A DNA stretch of 27,079 bases, taken from the NCBI GenBank assembly GCA_023419315.1, contig JAEZYE010000026.1, forward strand, positions 1 through 27,079, in the 5' to 3' direction. Positions 14,867 through 22,810 of the stretch are shown here, piece after piece (the stretch's first letter is position 1; each line of letters begins with the position of its first letter). This DNA comes from Pseudomonadota bacterium (GTDB taxonomy: Bacteria; Pseudomonadota; Gammaproteobacteria; Xanthomonadales; Xanthomonadaceae). The notes below the pieces were generated by a model. That model ran no database searches and was not told the DNA's origin. It saw nothing but the letters and a program-made list of their open reading frames with translations. A program made the translations under genes and the position numbers.

Positions 14867-15406
14867 TCAGGCGGCTTCTTCGACCCGTGCGAACAGGCGC
14901 AGGTCGTGCCACTCGTCATGCTTGCGCAATGCGCTGCGCAACGTACCTTCGTGCTGGAAACCGTTTTTCTCCAGCACGCGCGCAGACGCCGCGTTGAAAC
15001 CGAGCACCGTCGCCTGCACGCGATGCAGACCGTGGGTTTCCATCAGCCACGGAACATAGGACGCGACGACGCGGGTCATCAATCCTTGCCCCCACAAACG
15101 CCGGCCCAGCCAGTAACCGAGCTCGGCATTGCCGGCGCGTTCCTGATCCAGCAGCCGTGCGCCGATGCCGCCGCAGGCACGTCCGTCGATGTCGATGGCG
15201 AACACCGGCCCGCGCAGATCGACGACCTCCCCGGCGAGGAAACTCCACGCATCCGTGCGCCGATAGGGATGGGGAAACCGATGGCTCAGACCGCGCGCGA
15301 CTTCCGCGTCATTGGCATGACGGATCAACCAGCGCGCGTCTTCCGCCTGCCAGGGACGCAGCACGAAGCCGTCGCCCTGGATCCGTGCCGCACGTACCTC
15401 AACCAT
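14867..15406 (-). CDS. GNAT-family acetyltransferase (RimJ/RimL-like)
   Basis: This 179-residue acetyl-CoA-dependent N-acetyltransferase resembles the RimJ/RimL group, which acetylates protein N-termini or small amines. Visible family blocks are FVLRPWQAEDARWL (14-27), the acetyl-CoA loop ELGYWLGRRLWGQGL (95-109, with RRLWGQG), and NAASARVLEKNGFQHEGTLR (138-157). The start ATG lies within the last codons of the RND pump gene and overlaps its TGA by eight bases, so translation is probably coupled to the pump. It could modify a pump substrate or simply sit in the operon; the sequence does not decide. The substrate is unknown. Confidence 0.87.
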   Translation of the reverse strand: MVEVRAARIQGDGFVLRPWQAEDARWLIRHANDAEVARGLSHRFPHPYRRTDAWSFLAGEVVDLRGPVFAIDIDGRACGGIGARLLDQERAGNAELGYWLGRRLWGQGLMTRVVASYVPWLMETHGLHRVQATVLGFNAASARVLEKNGFQHEGTLRSALRKHDEWHDLRLFARVEEAA

Positions 15407-18400
15407 GGCCACCCACCGACGGTGTCTCGTCTTCCAGACGTTGCAGTTCGTGGGCCACGGCCTCCGGCGAGCGCGTGAACGGCGCGAGCAAGGCATAGAA
15501 CGCCGGCACGACATAAAGCGAAAGCAAGGTGGAGAACGACACGCCGAAGATCACCACGATGCCGATCGTGGCGCGGCTCGCCGAACCTGGACCGCCCGCG
15601 ACGACCAGCGGCACCGCGCCCATCACCGTCGCCACCGAAGTCATCAGGATCGGACGCAGGCGCACCTTGGAGGACTCGGCGATCGCGCGGGTCACGCTCA
15701 TGCCTTCGTCGCGAAGCTGGTTGGCGAATTCGACGATCAGGATGCCGTTCTTCGCGGCGAGGCCGATCAACATGACAATGCCGATCTGGCTGAACAGATT
15801 GAGCGAGCCGCCGGTCACCCACAGGCCGATCAATGCGCCCAGCACCGCCAGCGGCACGGTCAGCATGATGACCAGCGGATGGATGAAGCTTTCGAACTGC
15901 GCGGCCAGCACCAGGTACACGATCAGCAGCGCCAGACCGAAGGTCAGCAACACCGCGCCGCCGGCCTTCAGGTATTCACGCGATTCGCCCTTCCAGTCCA
16001 CCTGCGCGTAATCGGGCAGTTCGGTCTGCGCTGTCTGCTGCGCCCATTCCATGGCTTCGCCCAGCGAATAGCCCGGCGCCAGCGAAGCCGTCAGCGTGAT
16101 CGCGCGCAGGCGGTTGAAGCGGTTGAAGCTGCCCGGCTCGGCGACTTCGGAAAGCGTCACCAGGTTCGACAGCGGAATCAGCTCGCCCGAGGCCCCGCGG
16201 ACGTAGGTATTGGCGAGATCGGCCGGCGACGATCGCCGTTCGCGATCGGCCTGCATCAGCACGTCGTATTCCTCGCCGTTGTCGACGAAGGTGGTGACCT
16301 GCCGCGAGCCCATCATCGTTTCCAGCGTGCGGCCGATTTCCTGCACCGAGACGCCGAGATCCGCGGCGCGATTGCGGTCGATGTTGACGCGCATCTGCGG
16401 GCGGGTTTCCTTGTAGTCCGAATCCACGGCGTACAGGCCGGGGTTCTGCTCCATCCGCGCCATCATGCGATCGCGCCACTGCGACAGTTCCTTGTAGTCC
16501 GGGCCGCCCAGGACCATCCGGAATGGCTGTCCGCCGCCGCGCACCAGGCCGGTCCGCTGCGAAGGCTGCGCGCGGATGCCCGGCATCTTCTCCAGTTCGG
16601 CGCGCACCGATTCAAGCACCTGCGTGGTGCTGACATCGCGCTTGTGCCAGTCCTGCAGGAACACGATGACCTGGCCGGTGTGCATTTCCTCGCTGGCGCC
16701 GAAGCCGCCCGGAACGCGCGCGTTGGCGCGCTGGATCGGCTTGTCGTCGCCGACCAGGTTGGCGAACAGGCCTTCAACCTGCTGGATCTGTTTCACGCTG
16801 TAATCAAAGCCCGCGCCTTCCGGCCCCTGAATCGAGACGAAGAACGATCCGCGATCCTCCATCGGCGACAGTTCCCTCGGCACCCGCGCGCCGAGCAGCG
16901 CGGCCAGCGCGAGGCAAAGACCCATGGCGACCAGCAGGACGATCAGGATGCGCCGTCCCGGCCACGACACCACGCGTTCGACCTGATGGCCGTAGCCTTC
17001 GCTCAAGCGTGCGAGCTGGCGGTTTATCCAGGCATTGAAGCCTTTCGGCGCCGTGTGCGAACGCACCAGCTTGGACGACATCATCGGCGTCAGCGTCAGC
17101 GCGACGAACGCGGAAATCGCCACCGCCGCCGCCAGCGCGACCGACAGTTCGCGGAACAGGCGGCCGGTGTTGCCTTCCATGAAGCCAACCGGCAGGAACA
17201 CCGCCACCAGCACGGCCGTGGTCGCAATCACCGCGAACGCCACCTGGGCCGTGCCGCGACGCGCGGCCACCAGCGGTGGCTCACCGAGATCGGCGCGTCG
17301 CTGGATGTTTTCCAGCACGACGATCGCGTCGTCGACCACCAGGCCGATACACAGCACCAGCGCGAGCAGCGTCAGCAGGTTGATCGAGAACCCGAACGCG
17401 TACAGCGCGATGAAGGCGGTGATGAGGCACACCGGCACCGTCACCGCGGGAATCAGCGCCGCGCGCAGGCTGCCGAGGAACAGCCAGATCACCGCGAACA
17501 CCAGCACCATCGCTTCGATCAACGTGGCGTAGACACGCTCCACCGAAGCCTCGATGAAGATCGTGCTGTCGTAGGCGACGAAAATCTGCGTGCCTTCCGG
17601 CAAGGTCGGGCGGATGCGATCGGCCGCCGCGCGCGCCGCGCGCGCCACATCCAGTGCATTGGCGGTGGAAGTCTTGACGATGCCCAGGCCGACGTTGGGA
17701 ATGCCGTTGCTGCGGAAGTAGGCACGGCGTTCGGCGGTGGTCAGTTCAACCTTGGCGACGTCGCCGACACGCACGACATAACCGTCCGCGCCCTTGGTCA
17801 GCGGCATCTGTGCGAACTGTTCGGCGGTCGTGTAGCCGCGCTCCACGCGCAGCGTGAAGTCGCGCGTCTGCGACTCGATGCGCCCGGCCGGCAGTTCGAT
17901 GTTCTCGCGCCGCAGCGCGGTCTCGACATCGCTGGCAGTGACGCCGCGTGCCGCCATCGCTGCGCGATCCAGCCAGATTCGCATGGCGTAGCGCTGCGCG
18001 CCGCTGATGCGGACCTGCGCCACGCCATCCAGCGCCGACAGCTGATCGACGATGTAGCGATCCGCATAGTCGGTCAGCTGCAGCGTGTCCATCTTGGTGG
18101 AACTCATGTTCAACCAGAGGATGACGTCCGCGTCGGCCTCGACCTTCTGCACTTCCGGTGGGTCAGCTTCATCGGGCATGCGATCCATCACCCGGCTGAC
18201 CTTGTCGCGCACGTCGTTGGCGGCGGCTTCGATGTCGCGGCTGAGGGTGAACTCGATGGTGACCTGCGCGCGACCGTTGGAACTGCGCGATTCGATCGTC
18301 TCGATGCCTTCGATGCCGGCCAGCGCGTCTTCCAGGATCTGGGTGACGCGCGTCTCCACGACCGCGGCCGATGCGCCCGGATAGGTCACCTCCACCGATA

Positions 18401-18533
18401 CGACGGGCGGGTCGATGTTCGGCAGTTCGCGCAGCGTGAGGCGAAGGAACGACATCACGCCCAGCACGATCAGCAACAGGCTCATCACCACGGCCAGCAC
18501 CGGCCGCTTGATCGAGAGATCGGAGATCTTCAT
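15399..18533 (-). CDS. RND multidrug efflux pump, inner-membrane subunit
   Basis: This 1044-residue proton-driven transporter of the hydrophobe/amphiphile efflux (HAE-1) type belongs with AcrB, MexB and MexF. It is a trimer exporting drugs or other amphiphiles from periplasm to medium. It starts with the family opening SIKRPVLAVVMSLLL. The first porter region (PPVVSVEVTYPGAS) and the twin proton-relay aspartates D401 and D402 in GLVVDDAIVVLENIQ are present. The second half carries GLAAKNGILIVEFANQ with the relay lysine, and a late membrane block LRPILMTSVATVMGAVPL. Twelve membrane helices and two large periplasmic loops fit the length. The adaptor gene ends three bases upstream. No outer-membrane channel gene is in the operon, so it must borrow a TolC-like partner. 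Substrates cannot be inferred. Confidence 0.93.
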   Translation of the reverse strand: MKISDLSIKRPVLAVVMSLLLIVLGVMSFLRLTLRELPNIDPPVVSVEVTYPGASAAVVETRVTQILEDALAGIEGIETIESRSSNGRAQVTIEFTLSRDIEAAANDVRDKVSRVMDRMPDEADPPEVQKVEADADVILWLNMSSTKMDTLQLTDYADRYIVDQLSALDGVAQVRISGAQRYAMRIWLDRAAMAARGVTASDVETALRRENIELPAGRIESQTRDFTLRVERGYTTAEQFAQMPLTKGADGYVVRVGDVAKVELTTAERRAYFRSNGIPNVGLGIVKTSTANALDVARAARAAADRIRPTLPEGTQIFVAYDSTIFIEASVERVYATLIEAMVLVFAVIWLFLGSLRAALIPAVTVPVCLITAFIALYAFGFSINLLTLLALVLCIGLVVDDAIVVLENIQRRADLGEPPLVAARRGTAQVAFAVIATTAVLVAVFLPVGFMEGNTGRLFRELSVALAAAVAISAFVALTLTPMMSSKLVRSHTAPKGFNAWINRQLARLSEGYGHQVERVVSWPGRRILIVLLVAMGLCLALAALLGARVPRELSPMEDRGSFFVSIQGPEGAGFDYSVKQIQQVEGLFANLVGDDKPIQRANARVPGGFGASEEMHTGQVIVFLQDWHKRDVSTTQVLESVRAELEKMPGIRAQPSQRTGLVRGGGQPFRMVLGGPDYKELSQWRDRMMARMEQNPGLYAVDSDYKETRPQMRVNIDRNRAADLGVSVQEIGRTLETMMGSRQVTTFVDNGEEYDVLMQADRERRSSPADLANTYVRGASGELIPLSNLVTLSEVAEPGSFNRFNRLRAITLTASLAPGYSLGEAMEWAQQTAQTELPDYAQVDWKGESREYLKAGGAVLLTFGLALLIVYLVLAAQFESFIHPLVIMLTVPLAVLGALIGLWVTGGSLNLFSQIGIVMLIGLAAKNGILIVEFANQLRDEGMSVTRAIAESSKVRLRPILMTSVATVMGAVPLVVAGGPGSASRATIGIVVIFGVSFSTLLSLYVVPAFYALLAPFTRSPEAVAHELQRLEDETPSVGGHG

Positions 18534-18536
18534 CGA

Positions 18537-19619
18537 TCAGCCCTGCTTCGGCGCTGCCGGCGCGGCGGCGGCATCGCCTTCGGTGATCGGGGCGCCGGGG
18601 CGCAGCTTGCCGGTGCCGTCGATCACGATGCGATCGCCGGCCTTCAATCCTTTCGCAATCTCGACCTGGCCTTCGCGACGCACGCCGGTCTCGATCTTGG
18701 CCTGCTCGACCGTGCGGTCGGCCTTGACGCGGTACACGAACGAATCGCGTCCCACCTGCACCACGGCGATCTCCGGAATCACCAGCGCCTGGCGTTCCGG
18801 ACGGAACAGGGTCACGTCCACCAGCATGCCGGGACGCAATGCGCGGTCCGCGTTGTCGAACACGGCGCGCACGGTCACTGCGCGGGTCGCCGGGTCGACG
18901 CGGGCATCGATGGTTTCGACCTTGCCTTCGAACTTGCGTCCCGGCCACGCGGCCGTCATCGCACTGATGGAATCGCCGGAGTTCACCGTCGCCAGCGCAG
19001 CTTCCGGAATCTGGAAGTCGACATACATCCGCGCGATGTCGTCCAGCGTCGCGATGACGGTGCTGGCGGTGATCAGCGAACCCGGGCTCACCTGGCGAAT
19101 GCCGAGCACGCCGGCAAACGGCGCGCGCACGGTGCGATCCCCGATATCCGCCTTCATCTGCTGCACGCGCGCGGCCGCGGCATCGCGCAACGCGAGTTGT
19201 GTGTCGAGCGTGGAGCGCGCCACCAGTTGCTGCTGCGCCAATTCCTGCTGCCGGCGATACAGGCGCTCGGCCTCCGCATACGTGGCTTCGGCCTGTTCGA
19301 GCGACGCCTTGGCGGCATCACCGCGCAGCGTGACCAGGGTCTGGCCCGCCTTCACTTCCTGCCCGCTTTCGAAGTGCACGTCCTGCACGATCTCGCTGAC
19401 CTTCGCGGTCAGCGTCACGGACTCGCGCGCCTTCGCAGTGCCGAGCGCTTCAAGAGAATCGCTCCAGCCCGTCGGCTGCACCACGCGCGTGGTCACCAGC
19501 ACCGGGCGATCGCCGCCCTGCCCGCCGCTACGCGCATCGGCGCTCTTGTCGCCGCATGCGACCAACGCCCATATCGACGCGGCGACGGCCATCGCACGCA
19601 GTCCGGTTCCGCTCAGCAT
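18537..19619 (-). CDS. Efflux periplasmic adaptor lipoprotein (MFP)
   Basis: This 360-residue membrane fusion protein links the RND pump to an outer-membrane channel. The N-terminus is a lipoprotein signal with lipobox LVAC (C22). Next come a biotinyl-lipoyl-like half motif (about 68-100, KVSEIVQDVHFESGQEVKAGQTL), an alpha-helical coiled hairpin (about 103-158, rich in Glu, Gln, Ala and Arg), and the second half motif RAPFAGVLGIRQVSPGSLI. Beta-barrel and membrane-proximal domains follow, up to a proline/alanine-rich end. The pump gene follows after three bases, so the two are one operon, with the GNAT gene third. No regulator gene is adjacent. The ATG has no clear ribosome site; M10 would shorten the signal and lose its arginine, so M1 is kept. 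Confidence 0.92.
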   Translation of the reverse strand: MLSGTGLRAMAVAASIWALVACGDKSADARSGGQGGDRPVLVTTRVVQPTGWSDSLEALGTAKARESVTLTAKVSEIVQDVHFESGQEVKAGQTLVTLRGDAAKASLEQAEATYAEAERLYRRQQELAQQQLVARSTLDTQLALRDAAAARVQQMKADIGDRTVRAPFAGVLGIRQVSPGSLITASTVIATLDDIARMYVDFQIPEAALATVNSGDSISAMTAAWPGRKFEGKVETIDARVDPATRAVTVRAVFDNADRALRPGMLVDVTLFRPERQALVIPEIAVVQVGRDSFVYRVKADRTVEQAKIETGVRREGQVEIAKGLKAGDRIVIDGTGKLRPGAPITEGDAAAAPAAPKQG

Positions 19620-19647
19620 GAAGAGTCCGTAATGTTCGTTATCCCGC

Positions 19648-19660
19648 GAAGTTTACCTTC
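19648..19660. promoter_or_regulatory. Small dyad in the efflux operon promoter region
   Basis: GAAG-TTTAC-CTTC is a short inverted repeat 29-41 bases before the adaptor start codon, and TTCA-CGTCA-TGAA (19658-19670) overlaps its end. Dyads in this position could be operators for a local-type repressor, but the arms are only four bases and no regulator gene is nearby. Weak evidence. Confidence 0.2.
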
Positions 19661-19692
19661 ACGTCATGAACGAAGTGAGACGTCCGCGCGTT

Positions 19693-19720
19693 GACAGGGC
19701 CATGACTGATGACCCTTGTC
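19693..19720 (-). terminator. Hairpin after cysNC
   Basis: On the minus strand GACAAGGGTC and GGCCCTGTC pair over nine base pairs (one bulged A, one G-U pair) around a 9-base loop, 13 bases after the cysNC stop. No T run follows. It is the best candidate for the end of the cysD-cysNC message before the efflux operon promoter. Confidence 0.35.
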
Positions 19721-19733
19721 GAGGTCGTTGCGA

Positions 19734-21620
19734 CTAGGCCAGTCCGAGCAGTTCCAGCACGCGCTGCGCCATCTGTTCGGGGGTTTCGGCCGCAGCATCC
19801 AGCCACAGTTCCGGATGTTCCGGCGCTTCGTACGGCGAGTCAATGCCCGTGAAGTTTGGAATCTGTCCGGCGCGTGCCTTGCGGTACAACCCCTTCACGT
19901 CGCGCTCTTCGGCGACGGCCAGCGGCACGTCGACGAAGATCTCCAGGAACTCGCCCTGCGCGAACCGCTCGCGCGCCATGCGCCGCTCGGCACGGAATGG
20001 CGAGATGAAACTGACCAGCACGATCAAGCCCGCGTCGGCCATCAGCCGCGCAACCTCGGCGACGCGGCGGATGTTCTCGACGCGATCTTCCGCCGTGAAG
20101 CCGAGATCGCGATTGAGCCCGTGGCGGATGTTGTCGCCGTCGAGAATGAAGCTGTGATAGCCCAGCGCATGCAACTGGCGATCGACCCGGTTCGCGACCG
20201 TCGATTTGCCCGCACCGGACAGGCCGGTAAACCACAGTACGCGCGGCTGCTGGCCTTTCTGCCGGGCACGCGAGGCCTTGTCCACGTCCAGATGCTGCCA
20301 GTGCACGTTGCCCGCGCGGCGCAGCGCGAAGTCCAGCGTGCCCGCGCCGACGGTGCGGTTGGTCTGGCGATCGATCAGGATGAAGCCGCCCAGCGTGCGA
20401 TTGTCCGCGTAAGGCGCGAACACCACGGCTTCCTCCAGGCTGAGATTGCAGTAACCGACTTCATTGAGCTCCAGCCGTTTGGCGGCGAGGTGCTCCTGGC
20501 TGTTGACGTCGACGCGGTGCTTGATCTCGCTGACGGTGGCGGTGACGGTCCGCGCGCCGATCTTCAGCCAGTAGGGACGTCCCGGCAGCAGTGCGCTTTC
20601 ATCCATCCACAGCACGTGTGCGGCGAACTGATCCGCCACTTCCGGCGGATCGTCGGCGGTGGCGATGACATCACCGCGACCGATGTCGATCTCGTCGTGC
20701 AGGGTGAGCGTGATCGCCTGCCCGGTGTTCGCCTGCTGCAGTTCGTGTTCGGCCAGCAGCACCTGCCTGACGCGCGAGCGACGGCCCGAGGGCAGCACCA
20801 CCACCGCGTCGCCGGGACGCACGCGTCCGGCCGCGACGGTGCCGGCGAAACCGCGGAAATTCTGGTTCGGGCGATTGATCCACTGCACCGGCATACGGAA
20901 GCCTTGTGGCCGGTCCGCGGCGCGGTCTTCCTCATCGATGCCGACACGCTCCAGATGCTGGAGCAGGCTCGGGCCGTCGTACCACGGCGTGCGCGTGGAC
21001 GGCGTGGTCAGGTTGTCGCCTTCCAGCGCGGACAGCGGAATGCAGCGCACATGCGCGATTCCCAGTTGCGCGGCGAGCGCGCGGTAGTCCTCGGCGATGG
21101 CGTCGAAGACGCCCTTGTCGAAGTCGACCAGATCCATCTTGTTCACCGCCAGCACGACATGGCGGATGCCCAGCAGCGAGACGATGTAACTGTGGCGTCG
21201 CGTCTGCGCCAGCAGGCCCTTGCGTGCATCCACCAGTACGACCGCGAGATCGGCCGTGGACGCGCCGGTCGCCATGTTGCGCGTGTACTGCTCGTGGCCG
21301 GGGCAATCGGCCACGATGAACTTGCGGCGGTCGGTATCGAAGTAACGGTAGGCGACGTCGATGGTGATGCCCTGCTCGCGCTCGGCGGCCAGACCGTCGA
21401 GCAGCAGCGCATAGTCGATCGCTTCGCCGCGCGTGCCGTGGCGGCGGCTTTCCTTCTCCAGCGCCGCCAACTGGTCATCGAACAGGCGCTTGCTGTCATG
21501 CAGCAGCCGTCCAATCAGCGTGCTCTTGCCGTCGTCCACGCTGCCGCAGGTGATGAACCGCAGCAGCGGCTTGGCTTCATGCTGTTTGAGGTACGCCGCG
21601 ATGTCGGTGTGCGTGGTCAT
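19734..21620 (-). CDS. cysNC: CysNC, ATP sulfurylase GTPase subunit fused to APS kinase
   Basis: This 628-residue fusion catalyses two steps of sulfate activation. Residues 1 to about 440 are CysN, the EF-Tu-like GTPase that drives adenylylation of sulfate by CysD: GSVDDGKS P-loop (26-33), switch region EQGITIDVAYRYF, DCPGHEQY (105-112), NKMD (160-163), then beta-barrel domains. Residues about 455-628 are CysC, APS kinase, making PAPS: GLSGAGKS (466-473), DGDNIRHGLNRDLGF (494-508), FISPFRAER with S540 at the site of the phosphoserine in E. coli CysC, and the LYRKARAGQIPNFTGIDSPYE block. Both nucleotide sites are intact. CysD is encoded 61 bases upstream on the same strand. The fused form is common in Xanthomonas and Pseudomonas relatives. 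Confidence 0.97.
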   Translation of the reverse strand: MTTHTDIAAYLKQHEAKPLLRFITCGSVDDGKSTLIGRLLHDSKRLFDDQLAALEKESRRHGTRGEAIDYALLLDGLAAEREQGITIDVAYRYFDTDRRKFIVADCPGHEQYTRNMATGASTADLAVVLVDARKGLLAQTRRHSYIVSLLGIRHVVLAVNKMDLVDFDKGVFDAIAEDYRALAAQLGIAHVRCIPLSALEGDNLTTPSTRTPWYDGPSLLQHLERVGIDEEDRAADRPQGFRMPVQWINRPNQNFRGFAGTVAAGRVRPGDAVVVLPSGRRSRVRQVLLAEHELQQANTGQAITLTLHDEIDIGRGDVIATADDPPEVADQFAAHVLWMDESALLPGRPYWLKIGARTVTATVSEIKHRVDVNSQEHLAAKRLELNEVGYCNLSLEEAVVFAPYADNRTLGGFILIDRQTNRTVGAGTLDFALRRAGNVHWQHLDVDKASRARQKGQQPRVLWFTGLSGAGKSTVANRVDRQLHALGYHSFILDGDNIRHGLNRDLGFTAEDRVENIRRVAEVARLMADAGLIVLVSFISPFRAERRMARERFAQGEFLEIFVDVPLAVAEERDVKGLYRKARAGQIPNFTGIDSPYEAPEHPELWLDAAAETPEQMAQRVLELLGLA

Positions 21621-21681
21621 GCGTCAAGGGCTGCCGGGATTCGTGCGCGGGCGCTGCGCTGGATACGGGATGACGGCGTCA

Positions 21682-22593
21682 TCAGAAATAGCCTTCCAGC
21701 TTCTTCTGTTCCATCGACGCGGCGGGATCGTGATCGATGACCCGGCCCTGGCGTTCGGACGATGTCGTCACCAGCATCTCGGCGATGATCGCCTCCAGCG
21801 AATCGGCATCGGATTCGATTGCGCCCGTCAACGGATAGCAACCGAGCGTGCGGAAGCGGACGCGTCGCTGCTGCGGCGCTTCGCCGGGCCGCAGCGGCAG
21901 GCGATCGTCATCCACCATCAGCAAGGCGCCGTCGCGCTCAACCACCGGCCGCTCCGCCGCGAAGTACAGCGGCACCACCGGAATGCCTTCGCGGTAGATG
22001 TAGAGCCAGATGTCGAGTTCGGTCCAGTTCGACAGCGGAAACACGCGGACGCTCTCGCCCTTGTGGATGCGCGCGTTGTACAGGTTCCAGAGTTCCGGCC
22101 GCTGGTTGCGGGGATCCCAGCGGTGGCGATCGTTGCGGAAGGAGAACACGCGTTCTTTCGCGCGCGACTTTTCCTCGTCGCGACGCGCACCGCCGATGGC
22201 GGCATCGAAACCGTATTTTTCCAGCGCCTGCTTCAGCCCTTGCGTCTTCATCACGTCGGTGTGGACGGAGGCGCCGTGGCTGATCGGGCCGATGTCCTGC
22301 GCGATGCCGTCCGGGTTGATGTGCACGCGCAGATCAACGCCGGTTTCGGCGGCGCGACGGTCGCGGAAGGCGATCATTTCGCGGAATTTCCAGCGCGTAT
22401 CCACGTGCAGCAAGGGAATCGGCGGACGCGCCGGCGCGAAGGCTTTCAACAGCAGGTGCAGCAGGACCGAACTGTCCTTGCCCACCGAGTAGAGCAGCAC
22501 CGGATTGCGGAACTCCGCCGCGACCTCGCGCAGGATGTGGATGCTCTCCGCTTCCAGGCGGTCGAGATGGGACAGGCGGGCGGAATCCGTCAT
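21682..22593 (-). CDS. cysD: CysD, sulfate adenylyltransferase subunit 2
   Basis: This 303-residue catalytic subunit of ATP sulfurylase, a PP-loop ATP pyrophosphatase, makes adenylylsulfate (APS) from sulfate and ATP together with CysN. Landmarks are LEAESIHILREVAAEF near the start, the PP-loop LYSVGKDSS, LLHVDTRWKFREM, GARRDEEKSRAKER, RVFPLSNWTELDIW, RFRTLGCYPLTGA and the C-terminal TTSSERQGR to KKLEGYF. It matches E. coli CysD (302 residues) throughout. The frame runs open to 22836, into and past the divergent cysJ start, but the ATG at 22593 gives the family start. No Shine-Dalgarno site is evident. First gene of the cysD-cysNC operon, divergent from cysJIH. Confidence 0.97.
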   Translation of the reverse strand: MTDSARLSHLDRLEAESIHILREVAAEFRNPVLLYSVGKDSSVLLHLLLKAFAPARPPIPLLHVDTRWKFREMIAFRDRRAAETGVDLRVHINPDGIAQDIGPISHGASVHTDVMKTQGLKQALEKYGFDAAIGGARRDEEKSRAKERVFSFRNDRHRWDPRNQRPELWNLYNARIHKGESVRVFPLSNWTELDIWLYIYREGIPVVPLYFAAERPVVERDGALLMVDDDRLPLRPGEAPQQRRVRFRTLGCYPLTGAIESDADSLEAIIAEMLVTTSSERQGRVIDHDPAASMEQKKLEGYF

Positions 22594-22810
22594 GGAGCGA
22601 GCGTCATCGAGCGGGAGCGTGGCGACCGGGAATGCCGGCCAAAGCGTACCAGCTTCCAACGCGGCCGCTGATCTTGGCCGCAGGTTTCCATGCGCTACGC
22701 CCCGGTGGAAATAAGCCACGGCGATAAGTCCATAACCCTTCATCCTTTCTGGCGCATCCGGTGCGTTCCTACCATCGGACCTCACCTCTCCCGCGCAGGC
22801 GGCACCCGCG
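22594..22810. promoter_or_regulatory. Shared cysD/cysJ divergent control region
   Basis: These 217 bases separate the two divergent sulfate-assimilation operons and must hold both promoters. The AT-richest part, 22709-22747, contains three related direct elements: ATAAG (22711-22715), ATAAG (22724-22728) and ATAAC (22732-22736). CysB, the usual LysR-type activator of these genes in gammaproteobacteria, binds degenerate sites containing such ATAA elements, so this is the best candidate operator. On the minus strand TGG-TACGCT (hexamer 22648-22643) resembles an extended -10 for cysD. No clear -35 was found for either operon. No cysB gene is in the window. Confidence 0.45.

Noticed and set aside
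15405..19694. A 1429-codon open frame on the plus strand, antisense to the efflux genes
   Set aside because: It is a shadow of the RND pump and adaptor genes in GC-rich DNA. It is very rich in His, Arg, Gln and Asp, has no recognisable domain, and the opposite strand encodes textbook RND proteins.
21669..21683. GATGAC-ggc-GTCATC dyad at the cysD stop codon as a terminator
   Set aside because: The stem is only six base pairs, has no T tract and lies inside the cysD-cysNC operon, where termination is not expected.
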